Positions 47,132 through 59,830 of a stretch of DNA of 64,000 nucleotides are shown one piece after another. The first letter of the stretch is position 1. Each line of letters starts with the position of its first letter. Source of the stretch: Heliocybe sulcata (Eukaryota; Basidiomycota; Agaricomycetes; Gloeophyllales; Gloeophyllaceae); the NCBI GenBank assembly GCA_004369045.1, contig ML213523.1, positions 1 through 64,000 of the forward strand, read 5' to 3'. The notes under the pieces are model-generated. The model worked only from the letters and a program-made list of their open reading frames with translations. It had not been told where the DNA came from and did no database searches. A program made the position numbers and the translations under genes.

Positions 47132-48936
47132 ATGTACGTGTCCGACGCGAGTTCGACGGTGCGGGACTGGTTGATTGACTTTGAACGAAGATTGATCCAG
47201 AATTACGCCCATGTCTTCGCAGTCGGTATGTGTGGGTCCCCATCTCAAGCGACTTCGGTCTGCTTATCATTTGCCCCATAGCCATCCTATTCTACGATCA
47301 TATACTTACATTACGACCTGAGGTTGTGTATATCTGGCGGAGTCGGAGGCTGGGAGTGAAAGCCTTGTTCCTGCTCAATCGCTACTATGCGCTCCTTGTC
47401 AACATAATCGCCACCGTGCTGGAATTCAAAAGCTTCAGTCTTGAGGTACGTACGCTTGGGCACGAACTATGATAATCGAATCTGACGACCTCTACACTAG
47501 GGGTGCGTCTGCCGGCGCCATTTCATCGAGACTTCGCACTGAATGCTCTCATACAGCTGCAAAGCTGCCATGCAGTTCCGTCAATTCTCAGTCCTGTGCA
47601 CGGCTGTAATAGTCACAAGTCAGTGGTTTGCCTCGTCGACGCATCCATCGGCCTGACATAACGCTCAGTTCTCCTGGTGCTGCGCATATATGCGCTATAC
47701 GGGTGCAGTAAACGCGTTCTCGCTGGTCTCGTTATCGCGGGATCCAGCCTGGCGAGTATCAGCGCTGTATGTTATGTTTTTCTGTCGTCTGAGGCATCCG
47801 ACGGAAGCTTACTTCACGTCTGATTTATAGTGGCAAGTGGCCGTGGAACATAGTGATATCAAGAACTCGCCCGGATGTCATATTGCATATGATCGTAAAT
47901 CGTGAGTTCCACACCACTGGTGCGTGTTGATTGGATGGGCTGACGGGAGGTGCTTCGGCCAGTGGAATTCGTGAGTCGAGCTGCACATGTTGCTGTCCGG
48001 AAAAACCAATAGCGAGTGTTCCATTAAATCAGGGACGGCTACCGGCTGGGAATCGCTACTCGTCATGGATACCCTCGTTTTTGCTCTGACTCTAAAGAAG
48101 ACCCTTAGTGATCGCCCTCGGAATCTACGACCCTCCCTCACAAAAACCAATGACCTAGTGGTACTAATGTTAAGAGACGGTACGTGCGTCTGGCCATTAG
48201 TCGTAAGCTCAGTTAATCAGATATGTGCCCTTTCAGGTGCCGTGTATTATGCGTAAGCTTCAATCCGGCCAGTCTCAGCGGACGGTAATTCGACAGAATG
48301 CTGATATTATCGACCACAGTGTGATGGTTCTCGCCAATATTGGCAATATCCTTACCTTTTACGTGAGTCTTGAGCTTCGTCCGTATCCGAGCATGGCTGA
48401 TAATGCTGTGCTATTATCCTCTAGTTTTGCGCAGTAAGAACATAGCTTACCCTCGGGCAGCATGCGGACTAACTTCTGGTATCGATCAGCCTCTAATCAA
48501 GGGCATCCTGTCCACCTTCGTCAGCAAGTAAGTGTGCTATCCTTGTCTTTATCGCTTGCCTAAACTCACCTTATTCTATAGCATCTCGGTCACAATGCTC
48601 TCTCGCCTCATGCTGAACATCCATGAAAGCGGCAATTTCGACATGCTCCATAATACCTTAGAAATCTTCGGCGCCACGTTCACTACGAACATTGTAATCA
48701 ATGACGGCCCTTTGAGCTACGCGGACCAGGAGCTACGGCCTATCACATTCGCCTCGAGTGATGCCTCGATAAGCCGTCCGAGTCCGAGGGACTTACAGGA
48801 TATCGAGGAACAGTTGTCGTTGGAATTGGAGGAGATTGACAGAGAGGGTTGGAAGGTGGCGACGCCGTCTACAGCTGAGAGTGAGGACACCTTTGACGAC
48901 CGGACGTTGTATCATAGAGATAGGAGGGAATCGTGA
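47132..48936 (+). CDS. DUF6533-family seven-helix membrane protein, copy 3
   Basis: Starts at the ATG at 47132 (MYVSDASSTVRDWL). The first exon ends at NYAHVFAV and joins over a short intron to AILFYDHILTLRPEVVYIW, then ALFLLNRYYALLVNIIA. Further exons give LLVLRIYALYGCSKRVLAG, a Cys loop (SPGCHIAYD), GWESLLVMDTLVFALTLKK, LMLRDGAVYYA, a helix with VMVLANIGNILTFY, and SNISVTMLSRLMLNIHE. A long acidic tail follows (QDIEEQLSLELEEIDREG), ending at 48936. The exon order and the small introns equal those of copies 2, 4 and 5. No breaks were noticed. Unknown function, as for the family. Confidence 0.78.
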
Positions 48937-49920
48937 TTCCTTGTGTTTCTCGCGCCTTTGAGCTATGTTAATATGGTACATGTAGGATATTCTGCCCTTG
49001 CATATTGCTTTGCTTGTATCACTATTAGTAGACAACGACTGATGCTATCTGGTTATATCTCTTACTGTAGAGCGCTAGCATATCGGTGCTATGTCGGCCA
49101 TTATGAACAACTTTTTACTTGATAATTTTCTACCTGGAATGCGCCACTGCAAGCCGAGGAGTCGTGGGAACCGGATGCCTTGAGGGCTTAGGCTGGTCGG
49201 CAACCGGTTTCTTCCTGGTTTGAGCTTTATGTATCGCTGCATGCAGTATGGCGCTTTGAAGAAGCAGAAGCCTCTTATATTCGTCATCAGAACTTAGAAA
49301 GCTCGGAGTATTCTTCTGAAGCTGGGAAGACTTATCAGGCGTGCACTGCGCCCCGAGCCGCCTAATCCCCCTCGCCTTGAACACGTGCATCCCATTAGGC
49401 CTCGGTACGGGGTGGTGAGCATGAATCTTAATTGCAGCGTCCTTGACTGTCAAGCTTCACCGTACGTGCACGTCTATCGGTATTCCCCTCTTTTCAACCG
49501 AGGTCTTCCGCTTGTTTACCGATCTGACGAAGGTCTAATAATCAGCCAACGAGCAATTACGGTCCTTAGCTGAGGCGGGACGCTTTCGGCAGCTCGCATA
49601 CAACTTCCGGATCGATGAACCAGCCGCAGCCTTGGTGGTGATCGTCTATATCAGGTGGTATCCTGCATCCAGAGTCGTCACCAACTTGACAGAACGAGGG
49701 AAGCTCGGGACAATATCATCATTCGATCCCGCCTTCACCAAGCTCTACCGTCGGGCCTTTCTGAAGATCCACTTACCTGTTTTGTGGTTTGCGTTTACCA
49801 CACCTACGCCACCACATCGCACAGGCTTGTGCATGCCCCTATGAATACGCGCTGCGTTGGTGTAGACCGCGGAAAGGTTGTCAAGTACGCAAGACATCGG
49901 GCTACATCCTCCTGGGATCC
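48937..49920. other. Intergenic, no gene recognised
   Basis: Contains a 107-codon minus-strand frame (49453-49130) without an ATG start; it may be chance or the last exon of an unrecognised gene. Confidence 0.4.
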
Positions 49921-51476
49921 ATGGATTTCCTCTCGACGGAAGACCAAAAAGCAATGTGAGCCCCTTCTTCCTATGATGTTCCTATGTTCACTTGTGACCG
50001 GCGCTTCTCAGATATATTCAGAATTGCATCCATATTTTATCAGCAAGTGAGTTCGCGGATGCCTTAAGGAGCGGTGCACTTATGTCTTGACAGCCATCCT
50101 GTATTACGACCATGCAATGACCCTACCGGCCGAGATCTCTCATGTGTGGTCAAGGCACAGAATCGGCACTCAATTTTTGTTCTTGCTCAACCGTTACTTC
50201 ACATTCTTTGTCAACATCGTGGTTACTGTCTTCAGCTTCCATGATTTCCCGCCAGCGGTAAGCCTAGACTTTCCGATGCAAAGAAGTGTCTGACATGTCC
50301 GACGTTTCCGACGTATCGGTTGGGCAGAGGTATGTAATGTTTGTAGCGGCCCAAATCTCCGGAGAGCTTACGAAGACTCCACAGATGCCGCATATTTGTG
50401 ATATTCCGTGAATTGTCGTTGATAGCGAGCACAGGTATAGTATCATGTGAGTGAAGTTTCCAGCCTATGTACGATGAGTCGACTCCGAACTCTCCACAGT
50501 CCTCCTTATGCTTCGCATATACGCGATATGCGGATGCAACCCAAAGGTTCTGTTTTCCTTGATTGCGACGGGAATCGGTCTATCGGGCATAATCTGCGTG
50601 AGAATTGTGTGGACCTTAGCTTCAAGCTCAAACTGATTCGGATGATACCAGTGGGCCTTGGTCACGTCAAAAAGCAATATAACCCAGATTGCCCCCGGCT
50701 GCCATATTGCCGATTCCGCTTTCACGTACGTGCTTTATCGGCGACGAATACTACATTCTGATAAACCTACAGGGGCATTAGTAAGAGCCTTTCCAATGCT
50801 AACAGCGGTTCTATGACGATCGATATTCAGGAACCGCAGGCGCTTGGGAAGTCTTGCTTAGCTTGGATCTCCTGGTTTTCGTCATCACCGTGTACAAGTC
50901 GTACACGTTTGGGGACGTGTTCCAGAGACGGCGGCGCATTCAGAATGCGCTGGAGGTTCTCATCTTACGCGACGGTACGTTACTGCGAGCTCGACGTGTA
51001 TAAGGCATTTATATGACACTAGGGGCCATCTATTTTGCGTGGGCACTGATCCCATATAACCCAGTTCGCAGCCGCTGAGGCATTTTCTTCTAGTGTCATG
51101 GCTCTAGCAAATCTGGGGAACATCTTGACTTTCTACGTGGGTCCATTGGACAATTCCAGTTGTGATCGTCAACTCATCCGATAATTCGCAGTTCGCTCGG
51201 GCAAGTTTGCATGTCTCTGAAGCGATACTGCGTGCTTACTCTTCAAAATGGCAGCCCTTACTGAAGGGCACGTTGTCGACGTTCGCAAGCAAGTACGCTA
51301 GTACCTATATCGATTCCTCATCGGCTTGCAGACTGACGTTCCGCGCCAGCATCTCGGTCACCCTGATGTCCAGGCTCATGTTGAATTTGTATGAAAACAA
51401 CGACCGGTCTGCGGCGGAGGAATCCTTGGAGCTGTCTGCTGTAGCATTGTCAGGCGTTTCAGGACATCTTGCCTAA
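49921..51476 (+). CDS. DUF6533-family seven-helix membrane protein, copy 4
   Basis: Starts at ATG 49921 (MDFLSTEDQKA). Small exons lead to ILYYDHAMTLPAEISHVW and FLFLLNRYFTFFVNIVV. After a longer stretch follow LLMLRIYAICGCNPKVLFS, the Cys loop, GAWEVLLSLDLLVFVITV, ILRDGAIYFA, VMALANLGNILTFY, LKGTLSTFASK and ISVTLMSRLMLNLYE. The tail is short and ends at 51476. The region 50260-50490, between the second and third membrane segments, is longer than in the other copies and was not resolved into exons. The gene may be intact or carry a small insertion there. It is nearest to copy 3 in position and orientation, so it is probably a tandem duplicate. Confidence 0.72.
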
Positions 51477-52059
51477 TGAATCTTCGAGTGCTGAGTCTCC
51501 TGAACCCGCAAGGCTGACTATACACCCAGTGCCATTAATTGGTAAGGAGCTTGCAGTGTAATAAAGCGACATCTCCGAGCACTGAATTTCAAAAACATGT
51601 TAGGAGGGAATAAGAATGTGCATCAATTACTTCGCGCAGTGCAGGAGTGTGTTGTGCCACGACCATCAGTGCCCTGACCGGAAGAGCATGGTGCACTACA
51701 CAGATAGTCCCCCGTGATAGGTCGTGGGCGCACGAATCACCTTCCGTCTTCATGCCAATGAGCGGTGAGGGGTTCCCTTACGACTCAGGGTACCGCCTCC
51801 TACTTGAATCTCGATATCCGGTGTCGCCGGCGGGTGGACGAGCAAACTGAATCGTAGTTATCCGTTCGTCACGCTTCATCCTGACCGTATACTCGGATAG
51901 CTAGTTGGTAGGAGGGCAATGAGTAACATGGTTACAGTGGGAAATATGCCCTGGTATAAAAGGATGAGAAGCAGCCATTGTGATCACGAATCCTTGAGAC
52001 ACGCGACAAACTGCTGGTCTATTGTTGTCAGAAGTCCCCATAGCATGCTAGTGCTATTG

Positions 52060-52850
52060 CACTTCCAGTAACCGAATATATGACTGCCCTGTAAATGTGG
52101 CCCAATATCGGGAAGTCACGGTTGAAATATCCGTGCAATTGGATACATGATTATCTATTTGATATATCACATATCGTTAAAATGAGAACATATATCTACA
52201 ATTTGTGTGATTCTATGACTTGCAAGGCATATTTGTTATTCACGTGCAAAGGTTAAGGTGAATGGTGATCTCATATTTGGCCGAAGCTACGGCAGAAAGT
52301 AAAAATTTTAAATATTAGCTTCTCACGTAGTTCTGTCTGTATTACATATATAGTAAAACATATCCATATACAGTAGAAGTTTGTTGGACATTTCAAATTT
52401 TCTGCTTCGAAATGATGATGGCTAATATTTCTTCCAGCACCAGTGGGACAAATGTCAAAACAAAACCGGGGACCAACATTTGTCATGGCGATATATTCCA
52501 TATATGGGTTCCCATTCGGGTCTGTTGGGGTATCCTGAAGTAAATTTGAAATTTTACACATCAAGCATATCTCGGAAGATATACCAGATATGGGCGATAA
52601 TCCCAGTGCAATGAAATATTCGAAATTGTTGTCGATCAAAAACCTCAATACAAATAAGAATTATACTTATAACTACACATCGGACAATATTTATAATTTA
52701 CTTCAACATATTCCAACATAGTGTAGCTTCGTATGTATTTCATATATATAAATTCCTATACACAATATAACATATATAAAAAATAACCTGCCATTTCCGG
52801 TGAATATTATATATCAAAGCCCACATCTCAATTTAGGTCGGCATTTACAG
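52060..52850. other. AT-rich island with protein-like frame on the minus strand
   Basis: About 0.8 kb with clearly lower GC than its surroundings, containing many TATATA runs. On the minus strand, 52648-52271 stays open for 125 codons and includes TDPNGNPYMEYIAMTN and CPTGAGRNISHHHF, with AT-rich codon use unlike the neighbouring genes. There is no ATG at its start. Possible introns with ordinary splice sites would put other protein-like pieces (VFDRQQFRIFHCTG) in frame. I do not recognise the protein. It may be transferred or organelle-like DNA, or an old element rich in C-to-T changes. Confidence 0.45.
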
Positions 52851-53972
52851 CGATCACGTATATTCGGTTCCCTCCGGTGTTGGTACCATTGAACTCGCGG
52901 CTAGGTCTAGAGTCTCTTAAGCCGCCAAAGATCGTGGCCGAGGGGAACAGACGGAGTAAGGAATGCCAGATTCCACCCTTGTCTTAGGCTATTGACTGGC
53001 TTATGGTCAACAGGTGCACCGTTTTCAGTCGCATAAAGGATGCCACGCGGAGCCAAATCCTCCACCTGTGTCCGATATTTCGTGTTACTATCCAGATTAT
53101 ACGGAGGGGCGACCCACGCTGGAGCACGGGCAGGGCATATATGCTTGCCTTGAACATCACTCTGTAGACTTCTGCGCGGGACGGACAGTTAGAGAGACTG
53201 TAACTCGTGGGCAGGTGGTTCACTGGCATACCATAATATATAGATCGGAGTGTGTGGACCTGATATACGCACTTCATGATAACGAGGCAGGTAGAACATA
53301 AGTGCATGTCGACACCTATGCTAGCACAGATATCATGCTTCCCTGCAGACTGCGGTTAATTGAGTGGGTATTGGATGTGACGATGGCTTACCTGATGGTC
53401 GACAATTTGGCTGATTAAGTGCCGAGTAGAAGAGTGCAGAGGATGCAAATCCGGAGTGGCATCGGCCTGCGACTACAGTCAATTGAGTTGAACGATCCAG
53501 CAAGATCCGAACAAAAGCAGGCGACGACGTATCAACGCCATGAATGAAGATACCAGCGCTCGACAGATTCGAAGTCATGATACGCTGTTTAGCATCTCAG
53601 ATAGATACCGTCGATACCATATACTTCGCTCCCCAGTGACAGCCTCAGACATAGTCCGATTCCAAGCGTACAAGTGAGCATACAACGCTCTTGATGTGAG
53701 GTTTGTTCCGGTTATGCGACACTTTCTCAGTGAAGCCGAACAGGGGAGCAACGAGTGCAAAACCAGCCAACTTGTGAGCAGGGCACAGTGGCCGAGGCAG
53801 GCGACACGCAGGGCAGTAGTGGACCAAAGCGTCCTGAATCCAGGTAACACCAAGAAAGAGCGCTATACAAATGAGTGTGTACTGTACCGAGAACCCAAAT
53901 TAAGGAACTAGCATTCATAGTTCGTGACGGAGCAGTGTCCCAGTCCGACCCTGTCAATCCACCAGGGGCTCC
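52851..53972. other. Intergenic, no gene recognised
   Basis: Minus-strand frames at 53853-53575, 53573-53333 and 53307-52984 follow one another but show no domain. They could be the exons of a decayed gene; this is not supported further. Confidence 0.35.
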
Positions 53973-54746
53973 TCACATGATACCAAGAGCAGCAGCGAGG
54001 ACAGCCAAGCCGCCGAGGACAACGGATGCCTTCTTTCCGACACCCGCCGCGCTAGACGAAGTCGGCGAGGATGCGGAACCCGAGGCTGAACCAGTCGCAC
54101 CGCTGCCAGTAGCGCTTGCCGACGACGTCGGCGTCGCGCTCGCTGCGGGGTAGGCGGAGCCGGCAGCCTTGATCTCGAATTCCTGAGACTGTGCATAAAT
54201 CTGCGGAGCCTGCGTCAGAACGCAAAGCGCAAGAAAAGAGACAAGGCGCACGTCGGTCTGGTTAAGCGGGTTTGCGAGCTGGATGGTGTAGCCGGTGGAG
54301 GGGGTCCAGTTGGACTGCGACTCGGTGATGGTCTTTGAGCAGTCGTAATCGTATTCAATCGCGATGAGCGCAGACGGGGCAACCAGAATGGACGGGTTGG
54401 AGTTGGCGATACTGCATACGGACTGTGAGACATTCGTGAATGAGAAGAGACGTGTTTGCGTACAGAATCGTGAAGTTCTGGTAGGTAGTTTGCTGGCAGG
54501 TCCAGAGGAGGGTATTTTGGGAGTTTTGGACTGTTCATGCCGACCATAATGGAATCCATACGTCCCGATAGTTCAGTATTAGGATAAGAACCCGTCAGCA
54601 CACTCGAAACGTCGTCGCCAGGGCACGCGAAGCTCACCCCACCACAAGTTCGGCCCACCCGGCGAGATGACTGCCAAGTCAGCCGCGCTGGCGACGCCGG
54701 CGAGAGCTGCAGCGGCGGTGAGCAGGGTATAGCGTTTGAAGACCAT
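53973..54746 (-). CDS. Ser/Thr-rich GPI-anchored wall protein with Kre9/Knh1-type N-terminal domain
   Basis: Four exons: 54746-54638, 54530-54464, 54411-54252 and 54209-53973. They give 190 residues. Residues 1-21 form a signal peptide (LLTAAAALAGVASA). The following 95 residues match the fungal Kre9/Knh1-like extracellular domain (PF10342 type): PGGPNLWWVQNSQNTLLW, the Cys pair, IEYDYDCSKTITESQSNW, GYTIQLANPLNQTD, YAQSQEFEIKAAGS. Then comes a Ser/Ala/Thr/Gly-rich stalk for O-mannosylation and a C-terminal hydrophobic segment (VVLGGLAVLAAALGIM) that fits a GPI-anchor signal. The protein should reach the plasma membrane or cell wall. Relatives take part in beta-1,6-glucan or general wall organisation. 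Confidence 0.9.
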
Positions 54747-55168
54747 CTTGCACGACGGGGGCGATAGAAGACGAGATACCACGGAATGACAGGGGGGTTT
54801 TGTATACGCTCAGAATAGCGGCGAACGCATGCGGGTCGCCCTGGGATTCAGAAGTCGACCGGCACAAGCCGAACCAGATTCCCGAGCCGGATCTGGTGTG
54901 GCACAATGCGTGGCACGTAGTCTCAGTCATTAATGCGAACATAATTCATCGAAGAGAGGTCCAAGACGAAAAGCTTCCCAGTCTAGATATGTCCGCTACG
55001 TATGCGCTATTATATATTGAATATCAAACTGCACATCTGCTGCGGGCCAAACAAAGTTACTTAAGAGGAGGCACCCGACCGCCTCAGCTTTGGGTAGTTC
55101 TAATCCAATCTTTTATGCTGCCAAACCTCAAGGCATCTTGCGGAGATATAATCAGTGTGTATCGTAAG
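54747..55168. other. Short intergenic stretch
   Basis: Promoter side of the GPI protein and 3' flank of DUF6533 copy 5. Nothing else seen. Confidence 0.45.
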
Positions 55169-56825
55169 TCATTGAGCAAGCTGACTAGAAACTTCTCCGA
55201 CGGTGCCCAGTTCAATATCGGTGTGCTGACCCCGTCCGTCTTCGCTCTCTGGTATCGCCATTTCGTCAATCTGAATCCGGGACGTGTATAATCCAACGCT
55301 CTCGTCCCTCCCTGGAGTCCTCGCAATCCCGAAGCTGGTTCTCACAGATTGCGACCTTGATGTGTCTGTCTCTTCCGCGGCTTCGTAGAGGTTCAGCATG
55401 AGACGTGAAACCATCACGACGGATATGCTGCTTGCGAACGTGGAGAGCACGCCTCTTAAGGAGTCCTGTGAAGGCGTAGCATGAGACAATTCCTGGGCCA
55501 GGGAAGGGAAGTGGCCTACATCCGCGAGCTATGCGTGTGATCGATGAATAAAAACGTAATTATCAGAAGGGAGCGACTGGCGTACGTAGTATGTGAGCAT
55601 GTTTGAGAGGTTGGCGAAAGCCATGATACTTGAGGAGCATCAATAACTGTTCCTTCATTCCATGTCACGTACGAGCAACGCACGCGAAGTATACCGCTCC
55701 TATTGTAAGTTTGAAGATCAGCCCCCTGGAAACCATATGGCGATTCTTGAGTGCTTACCATCTCGTAGCAGAAGATAAATCAGATTCACCGAGCCCCCGG
55801 CATTTGACTTCCCCAGGCGCACATTAGGAGTGCGGTATGTCCGTAATACGGTGAGGACGAAGATGAGGACATCGTAAATGAATCCAGCTTCCCATGCTGT
55901 AGCTTCGTCTGCAAAAATTAGTTGAGGTAAGATCATCTCCCAAAAACCGCAGTACTTACATATACCTCTGCGCCCACGTCAAGTATATCTACGTGAGACT
56001 TGATGCGAGAGTCATAGTAAGTTCAGCGGCACTCACGCACTTCGCGAGACACTGATGTGGCATCCTGTTTCATTGGATGCAGAGGATGTCATGCCGCCCA
56101 GCATTGCCCACTGAGTATGTGTCAAAATGACTCCAAGGTCCCGGGCAGAGGTACATACGCACGCGACAGCCACAAGGATGGCTGCAGAACCCAGCATGAT
56201 CGTGAGCACACGCTTACTGCGGTTCCATAGCGCGTATGTCCGAGTCGTGAGGATCACTGGAAGGCGTGCAAGCAAGCCAGACCCATCTTAAAGCAGGAAC
56301 TTACCACCGGAGAGGATGACATTCACTACCAGGAGTATCTGACGGAACCGTGCCTCGCGTTTGCAACTACCCCGTCTTCAGTGTGCATCTATAGCGCTGT
56401 GGCTGTCCTGTAGCTTACCTCTTGTAGTAAGGGTGCTTTAGCGAAGTCCATGACGAGTCAGAAAGAACGGTAGCATTCACCTCACCACTAAGGGTCTTGA
56501 AGCTGTATAATGTCACTGCGACATTACCGCCAAACGCAATATAGCGGTTCAAGATGAAAATGATCGACCCAAAAGTCCGCACATGAGCCCATATGTGGCG
56601 GATTTCGGATGCGAGAGTGACCAAGTGATCGTAGTATAGAATAGCTGATAAACAGATGGTCAATACGCTGTTTGTCGCTCGGGCATTTGGGCGCTATGAC
56701 ATACTTATGGACATGAGATGAAGATAATTTCGAAGTAACCTGCCACTCGTCGATTGAATCAGTGCTTGATTGAGGCACAGACAGCGAGCTCACAGGTCCC
56801 CTTGATCCAGCGCTGAATTCTCCAT
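55169..56825 (-). CDS. DUF6533-family seven-helix membrane protein, copy 5
   Basis: Starts at ATG 56825 (MENSALDQGD). A 52-nt intron and a further one lead through NYLHLMSITILYYDHLVTL and ASEIRHIWAH to IIFILNRYIAFGGNVAVTLY. Then follow VILTTRTYALWNRSKRVLTIM, a Cys-containing loop (NETGCHISV), AWEAGFIYDVLIFVLTVLR, LLRDG, and the last helix SISVVMVSRLMLNLYE. The acidic tail ends at 55169. This is the only clearly complete copy on the minus strand; it points toward the GPI-protein gene. No breaks were noticed. Function unknown. Confidence 0.75.
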
Positions 56826-58180
56826 GGTGCAGGAGTATAGGTTGGAGAAGTTGGGAGCACGTCTTTGAACACCTACTTATATCATAACAGCTTCGACTGA
56901 AGGTTTGATAGCGTTCGCACATTTTGTCAGGCCCTAGTGCACAGGCTATGATGCAGAATATGGGATGTGATCGTTACACCTCCGGTGACAGATGAGCGCC
57001 CAGCAGTTCAAAAAGCTTCGAAGACTGCCCCAGAATGCAGGCCCGGGCGGGATTATTGCGCATCGTAATAGGAATATATGAGCCGAGAGATGCAAGTCAT
57101 ATTTCTTTATTTATCGTCATCTGACAATACACAATCAATGGTATTGTGGGCCCTATGCAACCATGGAGCAAGGGAACTGCTGAAAGTCTTCTGGGAGTTT
57201 AAACTAAGATTGTCCTCTCAGTGATGATATATGATACCGACTGCGATCACTCAGTAACTGTTGACGTACCTGTACCTCGTACCTGCACCTACGATATCAA
57301 CTTTTCCGCCAGATTACAGAGAGAGCCGTAGCCCGAGAGTCAATACCCTGCTGCAGCGGCAAGCAGTGAGAAGGTGCCGTGAATTATCCAGAGGGACGCT
57401 GTGTCCAACGTTCAAGTTCAAGAAGGGCGAGCGCCGAGAATGTGGCTGAGACAGGTAAGTAGCGACAAATATTTTCAAATAACTAGTAGGTCCGGAAATT
57501 GTCCGTTAGTACTGAGCCTTCCTCCTTCCTCTCACTCTCTCATGTATGCCCGCGGATAATGCAGTGAAGCGAATGTCTGGCGCTCTCTTGTCGGAAAGTA
57601 ATACACCACGTAATGTCTTCCATAATTGCGCTTCTGATTTACCTGACGAGGTGTAAAGGAGATTACGCGCTGAAGATTATTGCCGCATTGGAGTGCCTCG
57701 CTCTGAGAGCGTTGAAGCCGAGAGACTATGACCGCTCTGTTAGATGGCCTTCCTTATCAGCTGTATTCACGTTTTTAATGAAGAATGGAGCGGAGTATTA
57801 GGGACGTTCTGGTCATCGCGGCGCTGCCTACACATGTCAAATCCTGGTCACAGCCGATAGTACTTGCCACGGCGTCACATACGATCCATCGAAGGCGCCT
57901 GGACGTCACTTCTTGCTAAGCTCTGCAGCCTCTCCCTTTCCCGCTATTGATGAAGTCGACACCTGTCTCCATCCATGCGGTTAGAATGCCGCAGGAGTCA
58001 TGAACCCTCTATGTCCAGAGCTATCCTATCCTACCTAGAGGAGCTTTGTTGCAACTGGTCTTTGCGGTGTCTCGGCCATCAGCCTTATGTGCATCTATTT
58101 CGGGTATAGAGAGCGCTTCCCTTTACAAAGCGGATGCTTTTGCGTCAGGTGAGCTCTTGCCTCATTTCTGCACCATTCCG
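56826..58180. other. Intergenic, no gene recognised
   Basis: Upstream of DUF6533 copy 5 and of the first RBR gene. Short frames only. Confidence 0.4.
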
Positions 58181-58190
58181 CCAGTGGCCC

Positions 58191-59830
58191 GAGTCTGCTG
58201 TCTCCAGCCACGACTACATGCAGAAAGCCCGCGACCCAAGGTCATCCCTACTTCCTTTGTCGACCGGGCAAGGCGGAATCGAGAATGCAACTCTGGCCTT
58301 CTACTCCTTCCCCATCCTGTGGTCCGACGAGTTACCTTTCCCAGCGGATGTCGACATCGAGGTTCTCCTCGCCCATCCCGAGTCTACTGTAAGCCCCTCG
58401 CCTTTGCCTTGCACATCGTAAGCACTCTTTCAGTCCATCTTCGCCCTGCTCATATATGCATGCAGAAGCCCTACCCGCGACTGCGTTGTCTGCTTAGATC
58501 GAATCACCGGCGATGAACTACAGGCGCCATGCGGTCACTACTACGACAAACTCTGCATGATATCTCTTTTCGAAGCATCTATTCGAGATGAATCACTCTT
58601 TCCTCCCCGCTGCTGCCAAAAGCCAATACCGTTGCCATCGGATTCGACCACACATGACCGAGGTCCTCGCCACCCTGTTCCGTGAGAAGTCGGTCGAGTT
58701 TGAGACGCCCATACAGAAGCGTGTTTACTGCGCCAATCCGTCGTGCAGTGCCTTCTTAGGCAAGCAAGTCTCTGTAGCGCGCCTCCTGACTTGCTCCGCC
58801 TCTCGGTGCGGGAGCAAGACGTGTCTTGGCTGCAAGCAGCTTGTACAGAAGAGCCTCCAGCACGTCTGCAAACTCCTCCAGGAAGAGGCGGACGATGTCT
58901 TCATGACGCTCGTCAATCGACAGGGCTGGGCGTATTGCCCTGGATGCCGTGTCCCGGTGGAAAGGACGGCGGGGTGCGATCATATGACATGCCGGTGCAA
59001 GACAGAGTTCTGCTATAAGTGCAAGGAGAAGTGGAGGAAATGTGAGTGCGGGATTGTACGAAGACCTCCTCGTAGGCGCAGACCGCGTAGGACCCTTCCT
59101 GTGGCTCCTGAAACAACGCCTATCCCTCTTCCTGTCGTGCCGAGCAGAGTCGTGCAAGGCACTCCATCAGTACCCATGGTTCCACCGCACTCTTTGTCGC
59201 ATATCTCTCATGCCCTGGTGCCAGAGGTCATACGACTTGCTCCCTCAGCTTCTCCACAGTTGAAGAGTGTGCTTGGCAAGCGCCCCCGCTCTGGCAATGA
59301 AGGAGGTGAGCGGCCTGATGTGAAGACTTGGTCGATAGTTCCTTCGTCTGGTCAGACTTCTTCGTCGAGTATCGGCCGGTTTCATGAGGACGAGAGGTTT
59401 GTTTCGCAAGCCCGCCAGGGTCCATCAGACTCTTCCAGTTCCATGACACCCATACAGGATCGGTCTCGTCCACGTTATACGCCTATGACACTCATCCCTC
59501 CCCAGGCTTGGTCCTTCGAGTCACAGCCAGTCGAAATACCGCAGTCCGCGCGGATTTCGTATTCTCGTGAGCTGCTGTGTGCATTGACCCCATTACCCAC
59601 AAAGCAAGCCGAAGCTCCGCTTGATAGAGTGCGAGAGTGCCAGAACCATCGCTGGCGGTACATCCAGACTGCCAGGGGGACATGCCAGTATTGCGCTCGG
59701 GACCGCCCGCATAGTTTCTTCGTGAGTGTCCACTGTCTGCCTGCTGTCAATGCATTCAGATCTTGTATGCCAGGGATGTCCGTCCTGTGGGATTCTAGTC
59801 TGTCAGGAATGCACCCGCCTGACGTTGTGA
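58191..59830 (+). pseudogene. RING-IBR-RING (RBR) E3 ligase-like protein, copy 1, with a frameshift
   Basis: All parts of the fungal IBR-finger family are present. RING1 has DCVVCLDRI, CGHYYDKLC and PPRCC; the IBR region has VYCANPSCSAF; RING2 has CPGCRVPVERTAGCDHMTC with the expected catalytic Cys in AGC; then come CYKC, a Ser/Pro-rich linker and a C-terminal zinc-ribbon-like end (CQYC ... GCPSCGILVCQEC) after a short intron. RING1 and the next segment (HMTEVLATLF) are in different frames. The 19 nt between the two matches stand against 18 nt in copy 2, and no GT-AG intron of normal size repairs this. So the gene is broken once at about 58632-58650, unless the assembly has an error. The N terminus, probably in a first exon left of 58200, is not firm. 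Downstream copy 2 is intact. Confidence 0.8.

Noticed and set aside
49130-49453. 107-codon basic frame on the minus strand
   Set aside because: No ATG at the start, no domain and no clear splice partner. It may be a last exon but cannot be supported.
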